Assembly (NCBI GenBank): GCA_012932295.1
Contig: JAAONU010000016.1
Location: 28,705,290-28,769,289, forward strand
Direction: 5' to 3'
Length of the DNA stretch: 64,000 bases
DNA from: Cyclina sinensis
Taxonomy: Eukaryota; Mollusca; Bivalvia; Venerida; Veneridae
Shown here one piece after another: positions 23,201-34,479 of the stretch; position 1 is the first letter of the stretch; each line of letters begins with the position of its first letter. The notes beneath the pieces were generated by a model. That model was not told the origin of the DNA. It saw nothing but the letters and a program-made list of their open reading frames with translations, and searched no databases. Position numbers and translations under genes: made by a program.

Positions 23201-26200
23201 TCACGTGATGAGTCAGTCTTATCTTGTTTCCAAATTTGAACCAATTACATTGTATAAGAAAAGAGACAATACGAAGGTAAATGCAGAAAGTGTTTGTGTG
23301 ACAAAGGTTTCGCCTTATTACGAAAACGTAAATCATTTAGGGCATTATATATGTACAAAGGGACAGTCTTTGTTATTGCTGAATTCTAATTTAGATCAAG
23401 ACATTGCACTAAACATTAACGTACATGTGGATGCCAAAGCGACGTCAGTGCCCAGTTTAACTTTTGTTAAAAGTCCCCCATAATAGAAGTCCACGTTGTC
23501 CATAAAGGTGTGACTTGAAAATTTGTTTACTCTACGTAGATTGGTGTTCATATTACGGCCTAGGGCTTGAGCCCCATTATGTGAAACAATTGGTAGTTTC
23601 TAACCAATGAACTGTTATGGAACTGATATATTGCCCGTCTACAGGCCTTGACAACACTTCTGTCGAAGGCCACAGTGTTTCAGAACAAATAAACAAACAA
23701 GTCATCAGCGTTGATTTCAGGTCCGACTCCTGGATATTTTCTTAGTTTCATTTTTTTTCTCAAAGTCTGCATTAGAAGCAGAGATACGTCTAAATTCTTG
23801 CGGAGGAAAAGAATGGAGGGGGTTGTGGGGAACTAAAGGTTGATCTCCCAAGTCGTCATGAAAATAGGCGACTGTTCTTATGTTCTTTATGCATATACGT
23901 GTATACCTCTTTCATATTTTGCTGATTTTCTTCCAGGACCAACTACCGCAGCCCCTCCCTGTGTGAACAAGCTGCCAAACTGTGAGTCATACGACAAATC
24001 TGTGTGTACAAACCCTGACTATGCGACTTGGGCAGGAGAAAACTGCAGATACTTCTGCAGAATGTGTTCAGGTAAGAGCTTAAAGTTTTTCTGTTTTGAA
24101 GTCGACTATGAAAGCTATTTTTATTAAAGCAAAGGTCCGCTGTGATAATTGTCTTACGTTATTTTCAGTGAAATGTGTCTCACACTAGATTTTAAACGAG
24201 TCATTATAAAGCAGGTAATTTTACACTAATCAGACCCTTCGTTCATTTTTGTTTGCCTGATGTGGGAATATTTATTCAACTTCCCGTGCCTTGTACAAAA
24301 CAGTGACTGTCACTATTGTCAATTATTGGAAATGACAAACAATACAAGCACGAAATGTAAACCGGATGTTTGCAAAATGAACCGTTAAATATGTGTACAC
24401 AGTTTACTAGCTAAAATAGTAACTACATTTCAAATAGAATTCCTGTATATTAACTAAATACAGATGTATACATCGTATAAATCGTCAGTCTGCAAGGGGA
24501 TGCCCCGGACCCCTTTCAAATCTTTGAAATAACCGATGTTCCTCCCATCTGTAGGGGCAAAAAAAGAGTTTTGATGAAATATTATTTTCATATTATAGCG
24601 CAGGAGCTTTCGAGACTGGATTCCATTACTACCACCATTAAACCAGAGGGTACGTTGTTTTGATGTTCAATAAAATGTAACAAGAAGTACTAGTATATTT
24701 CAAAAGATGTGAAACCACCAAATAGATTCCTACTTTATTCTATATAAAATCCATAAAGTTCACAGGGCTTTAAAACATAGCAAAATCTCTTGTAAATGGC
24801 TTTAACTTACATATTCTTGTAGATCTTTATCTGTACTCATGAAAAATAGCAAGAAAAGTGGGGTTGTGTTTCAAACAAGAAAGATATTTCTGCTCATGTG
24901 AACTTTCCCATAAAATTAACAAAAAATATTGGCCAATTTTCAGATTGGGGTATATGAAACAATATCCTATTGTGAATTCTATTCTGAATATATATGAGCA
25001 TAAAATTGCTGCCACACTATCAAAAATAGTCAAGAAAACTGATTCCAGCAAAAAATCACACAGATTAGGGCAAAAATGTTAAAAAAGAAAACAGCCAAGA
25101 AACTGATAACTATTTCTAGCCGCCATTATGCGGGTACCATTTTTTGAGCTCTGACAGACTGAATTGGTGGTTTCAAAAAACCCCCAAAAAAAAACAACAA
25201 ATGAAGACAAAGAAATAGCAAAAATTCAAAGATCTATATTCCGGTAATGTTCACTATTTACATAGAATTAAATGGAAATATTCTTTGTTTCTGTTTACAG
25301 ACTGTGTGGACAAAGTAGACTGCCGACAATATGGCGCTAACGCCTGCTCGAAAGGATTCGAAGCTTGGTCGAAAGACAACTGTGGTAATTACTGTGGCCA
25401 TTGTAAAGGTGAGATAATGTATAACACGGAGTATCTATAACATCATTTCATAAAACGTCCAAGTTGTACTTTAAAAAAATCACTGCTGGTTCACTGTAAG
25501 GGCAAATATTAAAATAAATGCAGCCAGTGATACATTGAGACAAGACGTAATACGGAGTGAACTCGCTTACAAAACATTTTAAAAGGACACCAAAGTGATA
25601 TAGCCGTAAACATGTAAAATTTGAAGCAATTCGACACCTTTTGTTTTCGAGTTATTTCTCTTGTTTCTAATGAAACTGAAATAATTTTTAAACTTTTTAT
25701 ACCATATTTTAGTTTACCCTAAATATGCAATGTTTTATCCCTTGGCAACAATAAATAAGCATCTGGCCTAAGATCAAAATGTTTGGTCAAAGCATAAGAG
25801 CGTGTGCAGTCACCTAATTGGATAAACGTTTATCTAATTTTAATTATTGTAACCTCTAGATCTTGCATCTTATTATAGGGACATTTAGTGTTTGCTTAAA
25901 GTTACTTAGTTCTGACGTCTTTGAGTGGCAGTGCACTGACGTCATCGAGGATTCCCTCATAAATCATCTTTGAAGTTATTGAAGGACTTGCATATTTTGT
26001 ACTAGCTTGCGGGTTGAATATTTTGTACTAGCTTGCGGGTTACATCTATTAGATTATTCTCTAGTGCTTTTTGGCCATACTGCCCATGAGGTTACTCATA
26101 CGGAAAATTCCGGAAAAGACCGAGTTTAACAATTGCAGGTACGGACGGGTGACATTTATTGGATTTGTCGGGGTGTATTCTTGGGCCTTATTGCCCATGA

Positions 26201-29200
26201 GTATACTCTCACGGAAAATTCCGGAGAAAACAGATTTTAACAAATTGTAGGTACGGGCGGATAACATTTACTGAATTTTTAGGGTTTGTATTCTTTGGTG
26301 TCATTGCACACGAAGATACTTTTATGAAACACTCCAGGCTCGTTTCACGACGTATAGACATATACCACGACTCACTTAAATAATCGGGTACGTATATTAA
26401 TATAGGTACCTGAAACAATTAAAAAATTACATATAATTGTTTAAGATTCTTTAATTGTATCACGAAGGAATACCAACACCACCACCAACGTGTCAAGACA
26501 AAATTCCTAACTGTAAAGCATACAACCCTGACACGTGCACAGATCCCGACTACAAACTCTGGGTTGAAGACAACTGCAAAAAGCACTGTGGACTATGTAA
26601 GTACATTACTGTCAGTTTGGCACATCTTTGTTCGTTTTGTTTTGATTTGTTTATTTTGTGTGTTGTTTTTTTTGCAATTTTTCCGCACTGCACAATTTCT
26701 GCTTTGGTTCAAATTCTGCTTAAATTTATAATTTCTTATGTGATATGGCAGGCGTTTATGAGGTGATGTTTCCTTTTTTCATAGTAAAAAGAATAACTGC
26801 ATTTATTCTGGAACACTTTGCAGTGCTTATCTCATTTTATTGTCAAAACTTAGAATAAAACAAATGTCTTCTTAATGCTCATTCACTGCACTCTTTTTTT
26901 TCCTAAAATTTTTTTATTTACACAATAATGTGAACGCACGATCAAACCATTTAGTTTCAAAACATATATGAAAATGCCAAAAACCGACTTTAACACTCAT
27001 CTACAAAAAAACCTCGTACTTTCATTTTAAAACTGGACTTTCTAAGACAACACGGCTGAGAAAGCACTTTTGAAAACAAAATTTTAACGGCATTTAACTA
27101 AACTCAACTTTTTCGTTAAGTAATGCTTAGAACTTCAGCGATTTATCACCCGAACAAAACTTACAAACATTAATTTCATTGTTTTGTTGTCTTGAATGAT
27201 TTTTATGCCCCCGAAGGGAGGCATATAGTAATCGCACTGTCTGTCCGCTCGTCTGCCCGTCCATCCATCCGTCCGTACGTCCGTCTGTCTGTCCTGTAAA
27301 ATCTTGTCCTCGCTTCATCTCCAAAACCGCTTGAGGGATTTCATTGAAACTTAACAGGAGTGTTTGTCACCAAGCCTAGTTATGCATATCGTCAGGAGAT
27401 TCCGCTCTGATTTTTTTGGCAGAGTTATTGGCACTTAGTAATTTTTTACTATAACGTCTATATTAAAGTGTTGTCCACACTTCATCTCCAAAACCGCTTA
27501 GAGAATTTCATTGAAACTTCACAGAAATGTTTGTCACCAAGCCTAGTTGTGCATATTGTCAGGAGTTTCTGCTCGGATTATTTTTGGCAGTATTATAGGC
27601 CCTTAGTAATTTTTTCTACAACTACTATATTAAAATCTTGTCCACGCTTCATCTCCAAAACCACTGGAGGATTTCATTGAAACTACACAGAAATATTTGT
27701 CACCAATCCTAACTGTGCATATCGTCAGGAGTTTCTGGTCGGTTTATTTTTGGCAGTGTTATGGGCCCTTAGTCATTTTTAGCTCCACTTTTCAAAGAAA
27801 AAGTGGAACTATTGTCATGACCCCCTCGTTGGTGTCAGTTAACCTTTTTGTTAAGGTCCTTTCTCAGAAACTATCAAAGCCATTTACTTCAAATTAGGAA
27901 TACATGTTCACTTTCAAAATGCGACACCATTTCTCAAGGGCAGATAACTCTCAAATTTATTTTTGCAAAGTTATGCCCCATTTTTCAACTTAAAATTTCT
28001 TGGTTAACCTTTTTGTTAATGTCCATTTCTCAAAAAGTGTCAAAAATATTTCATTCAAACTTGGAATACTTGATCACCAGCAAGAACCCTGCAAAGATTG
28101 TCGGTACCCATATCCCTGGGGCTCAAAATTAGCCCCACCCCAGGGGTCACTTGATTTTGCTTATACTTATATATAAGGAAAAACTTCTTAAGCCTTGAAA
28201 TAAACTTTAACTTACAAAGGATGGGTAAGTACTTCCCCTCCCCCCTCCTCCAACCTCCCCTCTGCTTGGGGATCCCCCAGCCCTGGCATTAAACCCCCCC
28301 CCCCCCCCAATAATTTTTTTTCATTATAATTATCTTTTTTATAAAATATGTAGGTACTTGACTTTTAAATATGTAGGTATGAAGTGACTTGACTCCCCCC
28401 TCCCCCCGGGGCATTACCCTCACCCCCTCCAAAAGATTTTTTTAAATATGTAGGTATGAAGTGACTTGACTCCACCCCCGGGGGCACTTTTTATAAACCA
28501 TTTTTTCCATTTTTTTCTTCTTATGATACATAGGTAATTGACTCCCAGATGCATGGGGACCGTCTCTCTTACCTCCCCGCCACGTTACCCCCCCCCCCCC
28601 CACCCCAATTTTTTTTTCATCTTATATAACTAGGTACTTGCCCTCCCCAACTCAAATATTTTTTTCACTTGGGCCTATTGTTTGACTAGGCTTATAATTT
28701 ATTATCCAGCACTGAGAAAAGTGGAGCGTGCTGTCTGCGGACTGGTCTTGTTTACTATAACCTCTGTATTAAAATCTTGTCCAAGCTTCATCTCCAAAAC
28801 TGCTTGGGGGATTTTATTGAAACCAGAATGTCTGTCACCAAGCCTTGTTATATATAAAACACTAGTAGGGGTTGGGAATAAAACAATATTGTTCATATTC
28901 AAGACCAAACTCACAGCTTTCTATTTCATTGAATAATGAATAATGTCTTCAACCTTCATATAAGAATCTGAAGCAGAAAAAACATTACTTTACCATTTAC
29001 CTTCAGTTCATGCTCTATTTTTTGTCTGATCTCTTTTTTTTCCACAAGCATATTCAATTATATATTTACACCAGTTTCAATTCAAAGTTACATTTCGGGG
29101 GCATATGTCAATTTCCAGTGACGGCTCTTGTTTTATTTTTTTTAATAACCAACAAATGCACTAATACTTATTGTGAAATGTATTTGTTTTTCAGGTAATT

Positions 29201-31020
29201 AAAATACATGCATTCCATATTCGACACGTGACTAGCTATTTCCCCTTTGGAATGCTTGTTACTCGAAAGGAATAAATCTGCATTATTCGTATTTAATTAT
29301 CTTATATTTATTTTCTTCTTTTCATACATTGCCATGTTTCTTTTTTGTCTGTCATTAAGCCCCATTACTCAGTGGAAAAAAGGTACTTTATAACCTTATC
29401 AAGTTATTTTAAGATGATTATGGACAAAAACGCTTTTCGGTTTGGCGACCACGTTTTCTTTTATTTTAATGTATGTATAATTTGAGCCTTTAGCCTAGTT
29501 GTTTTAAAGATATAACCTCATACAAATATATTCAGAATGCTTACTTATACTTGAATTTATTTTATATATAGGGAGATGTATAATTCAATTTATTATCAAG
29601 AACTACTTTTTGTATTTTACCAATCACTAACTGCAGTTTTGCTCTGGTTTTGGTGAAGAACTTTTTTTCATGGCGCGCACGAATCTTAAGTGCCTCATTT
29701 TGCTTTCTTGCTGCTGGCTTTTTTTGCTTTGTTCGTTATTTTCAACTGAAGTTTATCTGTTGAATAATTTTGTATCTCAAAATATAATAAAATGTAACAC
29801 CGCTTTGTTTTACCAGAGATACATATCCGAATTAGTTAGACACTTCGGCATTTTTACTTTAAACGAAGAGGATATTTTTAATCCGTAAGTATTAAATATT
29901 AGTTTCTCAAAAAAAAATTTGTTACTAAGAACACATAAATAAAAAAATAACAAACTATTAAGAATTATACGAGAAAAGCATTTTTTTTGTACAAATCAAT
30001 TTTGTTAGTTATTTTTGTTGTTCGTAAAGTGCTTTGGTTGCGGTATCTATATGAATCTTACTATTTGCAGTTTTCATGCAGTTCCAACCTTCAATTTATT
30101 GATATACTGCCTATATAATAGTTAATTTTTAACTTAACAGGTCCCGGATCGAGTGGCACTTCAGGGACTGGACCCATCTTGGTCCCAGGTAAATATATCA
30201 TCAACTTAGAAGTTTATAGCCACGCACTAGTATGGTTATCCAGAGATTTGAAACGTTACTCCGCGCATCTACTTCAAAATTAAATAAATTAAATAGTCTG
30301 AGAAGTATTTTCACTGTTTTGGAAACTAGGTATGGAAATATTTAAAAAAGATTTACATGTAATAGATATATTATATCTCAGACGACGTCGTGGGCGTATA
30401 GTAAAGCCGTGTTTAATACTACGCTAGTGTAGGCCTAATAACGCTTGGACGTCAACGTCATTAACAATTCGCTAAATCGTTTTCATAAAAATCGCGCAAT
30501 AAATCCAGTATTACATGACCACTCATCTAATATCCTCTATGTCTGAAAGTGCTAACTGGTAAATAATGGACCAGTAATTATATACAAACAAATACATAAG
30601 CTTTTTGTAAGCTATAATTCTACGTTTCAAGCATATTTATATATTCATTTATACAAGCCTATTGCCATTATTACAGCCGGACTAGTCCCGACCCCCGCTC
30701 CAGTAAATTCCGGTATGTACTATTTTGAATTACCTGTCCCTCTGTCTTGTGCAGCTTAATCAAAATGTACCGTTCCCATGTTTGCAAATCAAGTGAGTAA
30801 ATATTATGCTTAATATAACCTGTTGCACATGATAATATATAAAAAAAGCAAAGAACCTTGTGGTTGTTAAGATGGAAAGCTACACCATTAAGAAAATGCA
30901 AGAATTTTTAAACTAGGCCAAGAATAGTTTGTGTATAAGTGTGGCCCTTTACAGTTTACTTCTTTTTCCGTTGTAGGTGGCGCCCCAACCCCATACCTCA
31001 TACCAGTGCCTGGAAAATGA
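20157..31020 (+). CDS. Secreted protein with four ShKT domains, short form of the locus
   Basis: Seen: nine exons, all joined in phase 1 (20157-20271, 22659-22769, 23937-24071, 24599-24649, 25301-25408, 26468-26596, 30141-30188, 30677-30712, 30977-31020), give 258 aa. Residues 1-18 (MLLILLIPLLAHSGVFGQ) are a signal peptide. Six-cysteine ShKT domains lie at 40-74, 84-119, 139-172 and 182-217, separated by Thr/Pro linkers, with a Gly/Pro tail ending VPGK. Known: ShKT (PF01549) is a small disulfide-rich fold of anemone K-channel blockers, also found in many secreted and extracellular-matrix animal proteins. The domains here keep an aromatic-x-x-Trp-x4-Cys pattern, and I do not see the Lys-Tyr pair that marks channel-blocking members, so a structural role is likelier than a toxin. 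A TATA box precedes it and AATAAA follows. Exon phases would also allow splicing to the exons beyond 34 kb. Not matched to a named protein. Confidence 0.78.
21080..22130 (-). mobile_element. Tc1/mariner transposase relic
   Basis: Minus-strand frames read IFQQDNARHHSARHTQNIL and SPDLSSIEHLWDVLGRKI. The Asp and Glu are separated by 34 residues, the DD34E spacing of Tc1 transposases. Toward 22.1 kb, HTH-like fragments occur in shifted frames with stops. The copy is broken by several frameshifts and its inverted repeats are not evident. It lies in intron 1 of the ShKT locus, opposite to transcription. Confidence 0.8.
22225..22445 (-). mobile_element. Fragment of copy-2-type element
   Basis: Contains the reverse complement of copy-2 core words: TTTTCATACTTAATTCTTGTCC twice in variant form, ACCATAACTCTCTTTTGCAT and AAACTTCATACGTGAATAGA. 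No ends are visible. Confidence 0.7.
22659..22769 (+). CDS. ShKT locus exon 2, ShKT domain 1
   Basis: 111 bp, phase 1 at both ends (TTTTCAG / GTGAGA). It encodes CKDKMDNCWKMPESNC then RAPYEDWAKQYC and NRCGYC, all six ShKT cysteines. Confidence 0.85.
23937..24071 (+). CDS. ShKT locus exon 3, ShKT domain 2
   Basis: 135 bp, phase 1-1. A short PTTAAPP linker, then CVNKLPNCESYDKSVC and DYATWAGENCRYFCRMC. Confidence 0.87.
24599..24649 (+). CDS. ShKT locus exon 4, linker
   Basis: 51 bp, phase 1-1 (TATTATAG / GTACGT). It encodes a Ser/Thr-rich linker, QELSRLDSITTTIKPE, without cysteine. It was placed by splice sites and phase only. Confidence 0.6.
25301..25408 (+). CDS. ShKT locus exon 5, ShKT domain 3
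   Basis: 108 bp, phase 1-1 (TTTACAG / GTGAGA). It encodes CVDKVDCRQYGANAC then GFEAWSKDNCGNYCGHC. Confidence 0.87.
25985..26340. repeat. Short tandem duplications in intron
   Basis: ATATTTTGTACTAGCTTGCG occurs twice around 25990-26040. Then two to three units of about 112 bp share TGCCCATGAG, CGGAAAATTCCGGA and TTAACAATTG-type words, with starts near 26081, 26192 and 26305. Confidence 0.7.
26468..26596 (+). CDS. ShKT locus exon 6, ShKT domain 4 (last Cys split)
   Basis: 129 bp, phase 1-1. It encodes IPTPPPTCQDKIPNC and DYKLWVEDNCKKHCGL. The sixth cysteine codon is split T|GT and needs a following exon that starts GT. The acceptor (ATCACGAAG) is weak but is the one giving the right frame. 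Confidence 0.78.
27201..29133 (-). mobile_element. Repeat-cored element, copy 3, interrupted by copy 4
   Basis: Left end TTTTATGCCCCCGAAGGGAGG with a run of CGTCCGTC words, and right end TTTCGGGGGCATATGTC with GGCTCTTGTTTT. Core units of about 175 bp repeat ATCTTGTCC-rCGCTTCATCTCC, AAAACCGCTT, TTTCATTGAAACT and GTCACCAAGCCTA. The core is split at 27780/28754 by copy 4. Confidence 0.75.
27781..28753 (-). mobile_element. Repeat-cored element, copy 4, nested in copy 3
   Basis: Starts AGCTCCACTTTTC then GAAAAAGTGGAAC (hairpin) and ends GAAAAGTGGAGCGTGCTGTC then GGTCTTGTTT. The internal sequence includes C-rich pieces repeating ATATGTAGGTATGAAGTGAC and C-runs at 28294-28308 and 28588-28601. Confidence 0.75.
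30141..30188 (+). CDS. ShKT locus exon 7, Cys completion and Gly/Ser linker
   Basis: 48 bp, phase 1-1 (TTAACAG / GTAAAT). Its first two bases, GT, complete the last cysteine of domain 4. It then encodes PGSSGTSGTGPILVP. Confidence 0.75.
30677..30712 (+). CDS. ShKT locus exon 8, Pro-rich linker
   Basis: 36 bp, phase 1-1 (ATTACAG / GTATGT). It encodes GLVPTPAPVNS. Confidence 0.65.
30977..31020 (+). CDS. ShKT locus terminal exon A
   Basis: Acceptor TTGTAG at 30971-30976, reads GGAPTPYLIPVPGK, stop TGA 31018-31020. AATAAA at 31076-31081 follows. Confidence 0.75.
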
Positions 31021-31075
31021 AGAACATGAACTTCATGCCCTAAAAATAAATTTGATATTGAATTTAAAAAGGTTA

Positions 31076-31081
31076 AATAAA
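31076..31081 (+). promoter_or_regulatory. Poly(A) signal of terminal exon A
   Basis: AATAAA 56 bases after the stop. Confidence 0.6.
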
Positions 31082-31314
31082 ATACTTTGAATAAGCAAAC
31101 TATCTTGCTCCTTGTTTGCGCCTATCTATTTCCGGGTCAGCGGTTGATTGAATAAGATGTTCTGCGTCTGGTATATTTCCTGTTTTGAACTGTAATTTAA
31201 GCTAATATCGACCACTTTTATTTCTGTTTTGAAGTCCACTGTGACTTATATCTTTAAGATTGGTAATAAGAGAAGTTATTACGCTATCTGTAAGTTTGTT
31301 TGAAACCCCGCAAA

Positions 31315-31415
31315 ATGGCGAATGCACCAGTAATTACCGATAACCACAATCATAACGGCATAAGACTGAGAACTGTACTTGGTCCAATGTTAGGAATGCT
31401 ACGTCAAATATATGA
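31315..31415 (+). CDS. Orphan candidate first exon (low confidence)
   Basis: AAAATGGCG gives a good start context. The frame reads MANAPVITDNHNHNGIRL and onward to MLGMLRQIY, then meets a good donor, GTAAGG at 31416; otherwise it ends at TAA 31417-31419 after 34 codons. It has no signal peptide, and its exit phase (2) does not match the phase-1 exons downstream. I recognise no family. Confidence 0.18.
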
Positions 31416-31420
31416 GTAAG

Positions 31421-32240
31421 GTTTGCCTGTCACTACCATAAAACATATATTGGGACAAAACTTGCCGCTTGTTTTAAACATTCAGTTGACCATCAGCATT
31501 CTCAAGGCACAACCGTACAAAGTTTATGTTTTGGCGTTCTGTAACCCTAACAGAAATTGTATATACTATATATAATTGTAATTATTATTGCTGTGGCTGT
31601 TAATATTATCATTATTAATCTATTATTATCAGCATGACTCTTAACTTTATTTCCTAAGTGGTACGACCCGGAAATATAGAGTTTTGTAATTGCCTTAGAC
31701 AAAATGACCATCGACCGTTTTTTTGTACCTGTGATAGAAAACAAAAACATTTTTGGCCAGAAAATGTTTTTTAATGTGATACAAGTGTTTGCATTAAGCT
31801 TTTACATTTTCGAAACGAAAACAAACAGAAAAAAGAAAAGAAAACACACACTCGCACACACGCACACACAAACAAATAAAATTAATACTGTTTAAGTGAA
31901 TTTCAATATCAAGGGTTAAAAGAACTCTTTCTTATGAAATAGCACGGAAAAAACTAAAATTGGTACCTGAAATTGGCTCCATGTTAATATGTTTATTGCG
32001 TTATATTTGTAAATTGCATTTGCTGTAACATTGAATAAGAAACACAGTTACACACTTCCAAAATTAATAATGTTAATCCAATGCCTATTTATGCTGTTAT
32101 TTCTTGAAAAAAGGTTATAATGTTAATATAAGAATTGTTTAAATAGCATATAATTTTATTAAGGCATTCCATCTGTATAAAGTAACTAGAGTTTTTAACT
32201 TTACTTAAACTTTGCTTCACCTTACTTTGTTAAGACGACT
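31421..32240. other. Intronic or intergenic, nothing recognised
   Basis: AT-rich. A CA-rich microsatellite-like stretch lies at 31844-31870. No supportable exon. Confidence 0.45.
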
Positions 32241-33358
32241 TGATATGTTTCTGAATGCTTACCTTACCATGAAGCTTTATTGATATGTTTCTGAATGTTT
32301 ACCTTACCATGAAGCTTTATTGATATGTTTCTGAATGTTTACCTTACCTTGAAGCTTTATTGATATGTTTCTGAATGCTTATCTTACCGTGAAGCTTTAT
32401 TGATATGTTTCTGAATGCTTACCTTACCGTGAAGCTTTATTGATATGTTTCTGAATGCTTATCTTACCGTGAAGCTTTATTGATATGTTTCTGAATGCTT
32501 ATCTTACCGTGAAGCTTTATTGATATGTTCCTGAATGCTTACCTTACCGTGAAGCTTTATTGATATGTTTCTGAATGTTTACCTTACCTTGAAGCTTTAT
32601 TGGTATGTTTCTGAATGCTTATCTTACCGTGAAGCTTTATTGATATGTTTCTGAATGTTTACCTTACCTTGAAGCTTTATTGATATGTTTCTGAATGTTT
32701 ACCTTAACGTGAAGCTTTATTGATATGTTTCTGAATGCTTATCTTACCGTGAAGCTTTATTGATATGTTTCTGAATGCTTACCTTACCGTGAAGCTTTAT
32801 TGATATGTTTCTGAATGTTTACCTTACCGTGAAGCTTTATTGATATGTTTCTAAATGCTTACCTTACCGTGAAGCTTTATTGATATGTTTCTGAATGTTT
32901 ACCTTACCGTGAAGCTTTATTGATATGTTTCTGAATGCTTACCTTACCGTGAAGCTTTATTGATATGTTTCTGAATGCTACCTTAACGTGAAGCTTTATT
33001 GATATGTTTCTGAATGTTTACCTTAACGTGAAGCTTTATTGATATGTTTCTGAATGCTTACCTTACCGTGAAGCTTTATTGATATGTTTCTGAATGCTAC
33101 CTTACCGTGAAGCTTTATTGATATGTTTCTGAATGTTTACCTTAACGTGAAGCTTTATTGATATGTTTCTGAATGCTTATCTTACTGTGAAGCTTTATTG
33201 ATATGTTTCTGAATGCTTTTCTTGCCGTGAAGCTTTATTGATATGTTCCTGAATGCTTACCTTACCGTGAAGCTTTATTGATATGTTTCTGAATGCTTAT
33301 CTTACCGTGAATCTTTATTGATATGTTTCTGAATGCTTATCTTACCGTGAAGCTTTAT
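32241..33358. repeat. 40-bp satellite array with a HindIII site per unit
   Basis: About 28 near-identical copies of a 40-bp unit made of TGATATGTTTCTGAATG, [CT]TTA[CT]CTTACC and GTGAAGCTTTAT. Two units have lost one base (near 32980 and 33100), shifting the register. Divergence between units is low, suggesting recent expansion. Confidence 0.95.
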
Positions 33359-34366
33359 TTGTGCTTTGGCAAGGAATGGGATTAAGGCTGTTGCATCATT
33401 ACTTCACGAAAACGATCACTTAGACACAAATAAGAATCAGTCTTACATGTCGTTATTTTACACCTTGATTACTTTTGAGTTAAAGAGTTTTGCTCCCATC
33501 CTAAATATTTTTCAACAAGAGATACATATATTAATGATGAAGTTATCGTTCATGAACTTCATAACGTTTCATGTTACACTAAAAACCACAACTAAACTCC
33601 AGTATTGCGGTCAGATATTTAAGATGCTTATAATATTCAAAGACAATGAGAATATGTCTTTTAGTCGATTTATCCTCAGCACTATTAAAAAGAATATGAT
33701 GTCACCTATTTATTGTGTGCGCCGGCTGATTATTGAGTTGCATAACCAAAACCGAAGCTTCCTGTCTTCTTTTAAGACGATGGGACAAACCATTTGGAAA
33801 ATATGTAAGCGAGCAACGCGCTCGCTTAGATCAAACTTATATGCGCAACTGAGGATTAAACAGCAGCTTTGGCACCGAGTGCTTGTATGCATTCATTTGC
33901 TTGATAGATCCAGTGTTTAGATAACAAAATGCTTTTAAAAAAACACGTAAGTTACAGGAACGAGACATTTGGGGTTATTAACTACCATAATTCAGGTTAA
34001 CTGTTTGCAGTATATCACATAAATTCCACTCGTACAAAAAAATATCACAATTACAATATCCCAACTCCGTAAAAAGAATTTGGTTATTTAATTTCTCCAA
34101 ACATTACACTGAACACACTGTAATAATTGTAAAACAAGACTGACATTCAAGGAATATAATAAAAATATATTTTTATATGTTAAAAAAATCCAGTATTTCT
34201 TCATTTAGGAACTATCAACCGGACTGTTGATGTGGGACTAGATTGACCACAAGCTATAGAAATAACTACAATGCACAGAAAAAGGCAAGGAGAAAATAAA
34301 AGCGATAAAGCCTTTATGAAATTGGTCTGAAAAAGCACATCTTTATTTACACATGTTCCGTTTTAG
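33359..34366. other. Region with an unrecognised 184-codon frame, otherwise empty
   Basis: A plus-strand open frame at 33366-33920 directly follows the satellite and opens without an ATG. Its translation (SFAPILNIFQQEIHILMMK and onward) matches no family I know and has an AT-driven composition. I treat it as probably spurious. Confidence 0.35.
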
Positions 34367-34437
34367 GTAAGGACAGCCCGACGATTCCATATGCACCACC
34401 ATCACCACCAAGTCCTGGAAAACGATCTGAAAGTTAG
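34367..34437 (+). CDS. ShKT locus terminal exon B (alternative or paralogous)
   Basis: Acceptor TTCCGTTTTAG resembles that of terminal exon A (TTCCGTTGTAG). It reads GKDSPTIPYAPPSPPSPGK then RSES and stops TAG at 34435-34437. AATAAA follows at 34466-34471. Alternatively GTTAGT at 34433 could act as a weak donor, making a 66-bp phase 1-1 internal exon. It begins with GT, so it too could complete the split cysteine of exon 6. Confidence 0.55.
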
Positions 34438-34465
34438 TCGCGTGTTTTTATTTTCTAATTACAAC

Positions 34466-34471
34466 AATAAA
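34466..34471 (+). promoter_or_regulatory. Poly(A) signal of terminal exon B
   Basis: AATAAA 29 bases after the TAG, with GGTGGTGGT immediately downstream as a GU-rich element. Confidence 0.55.
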
Positions 34472-34479
34472 GGTGGTGG

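Noticed and set aside
24827..25082. Overlapping 74-codon frames on both strands
   Set aside because: Intronic AT-rich sequence between ShKT exons, with no homology or splice support.
29670..29888. 72-codon frame starting MARTNLKCLILLSCCW with a hydrophobic start
   Set aside because: It looks signal-like but sits in an intron, ends after 72 codons without a domain, and its exit does not fit the phase-1 exons.
33366..33920. 184-codon plus-strand gene
   Set aside because: No ATG at the opening, AT-driven composition, unknown family and immediate contact with a satellite. Kept only as a note.
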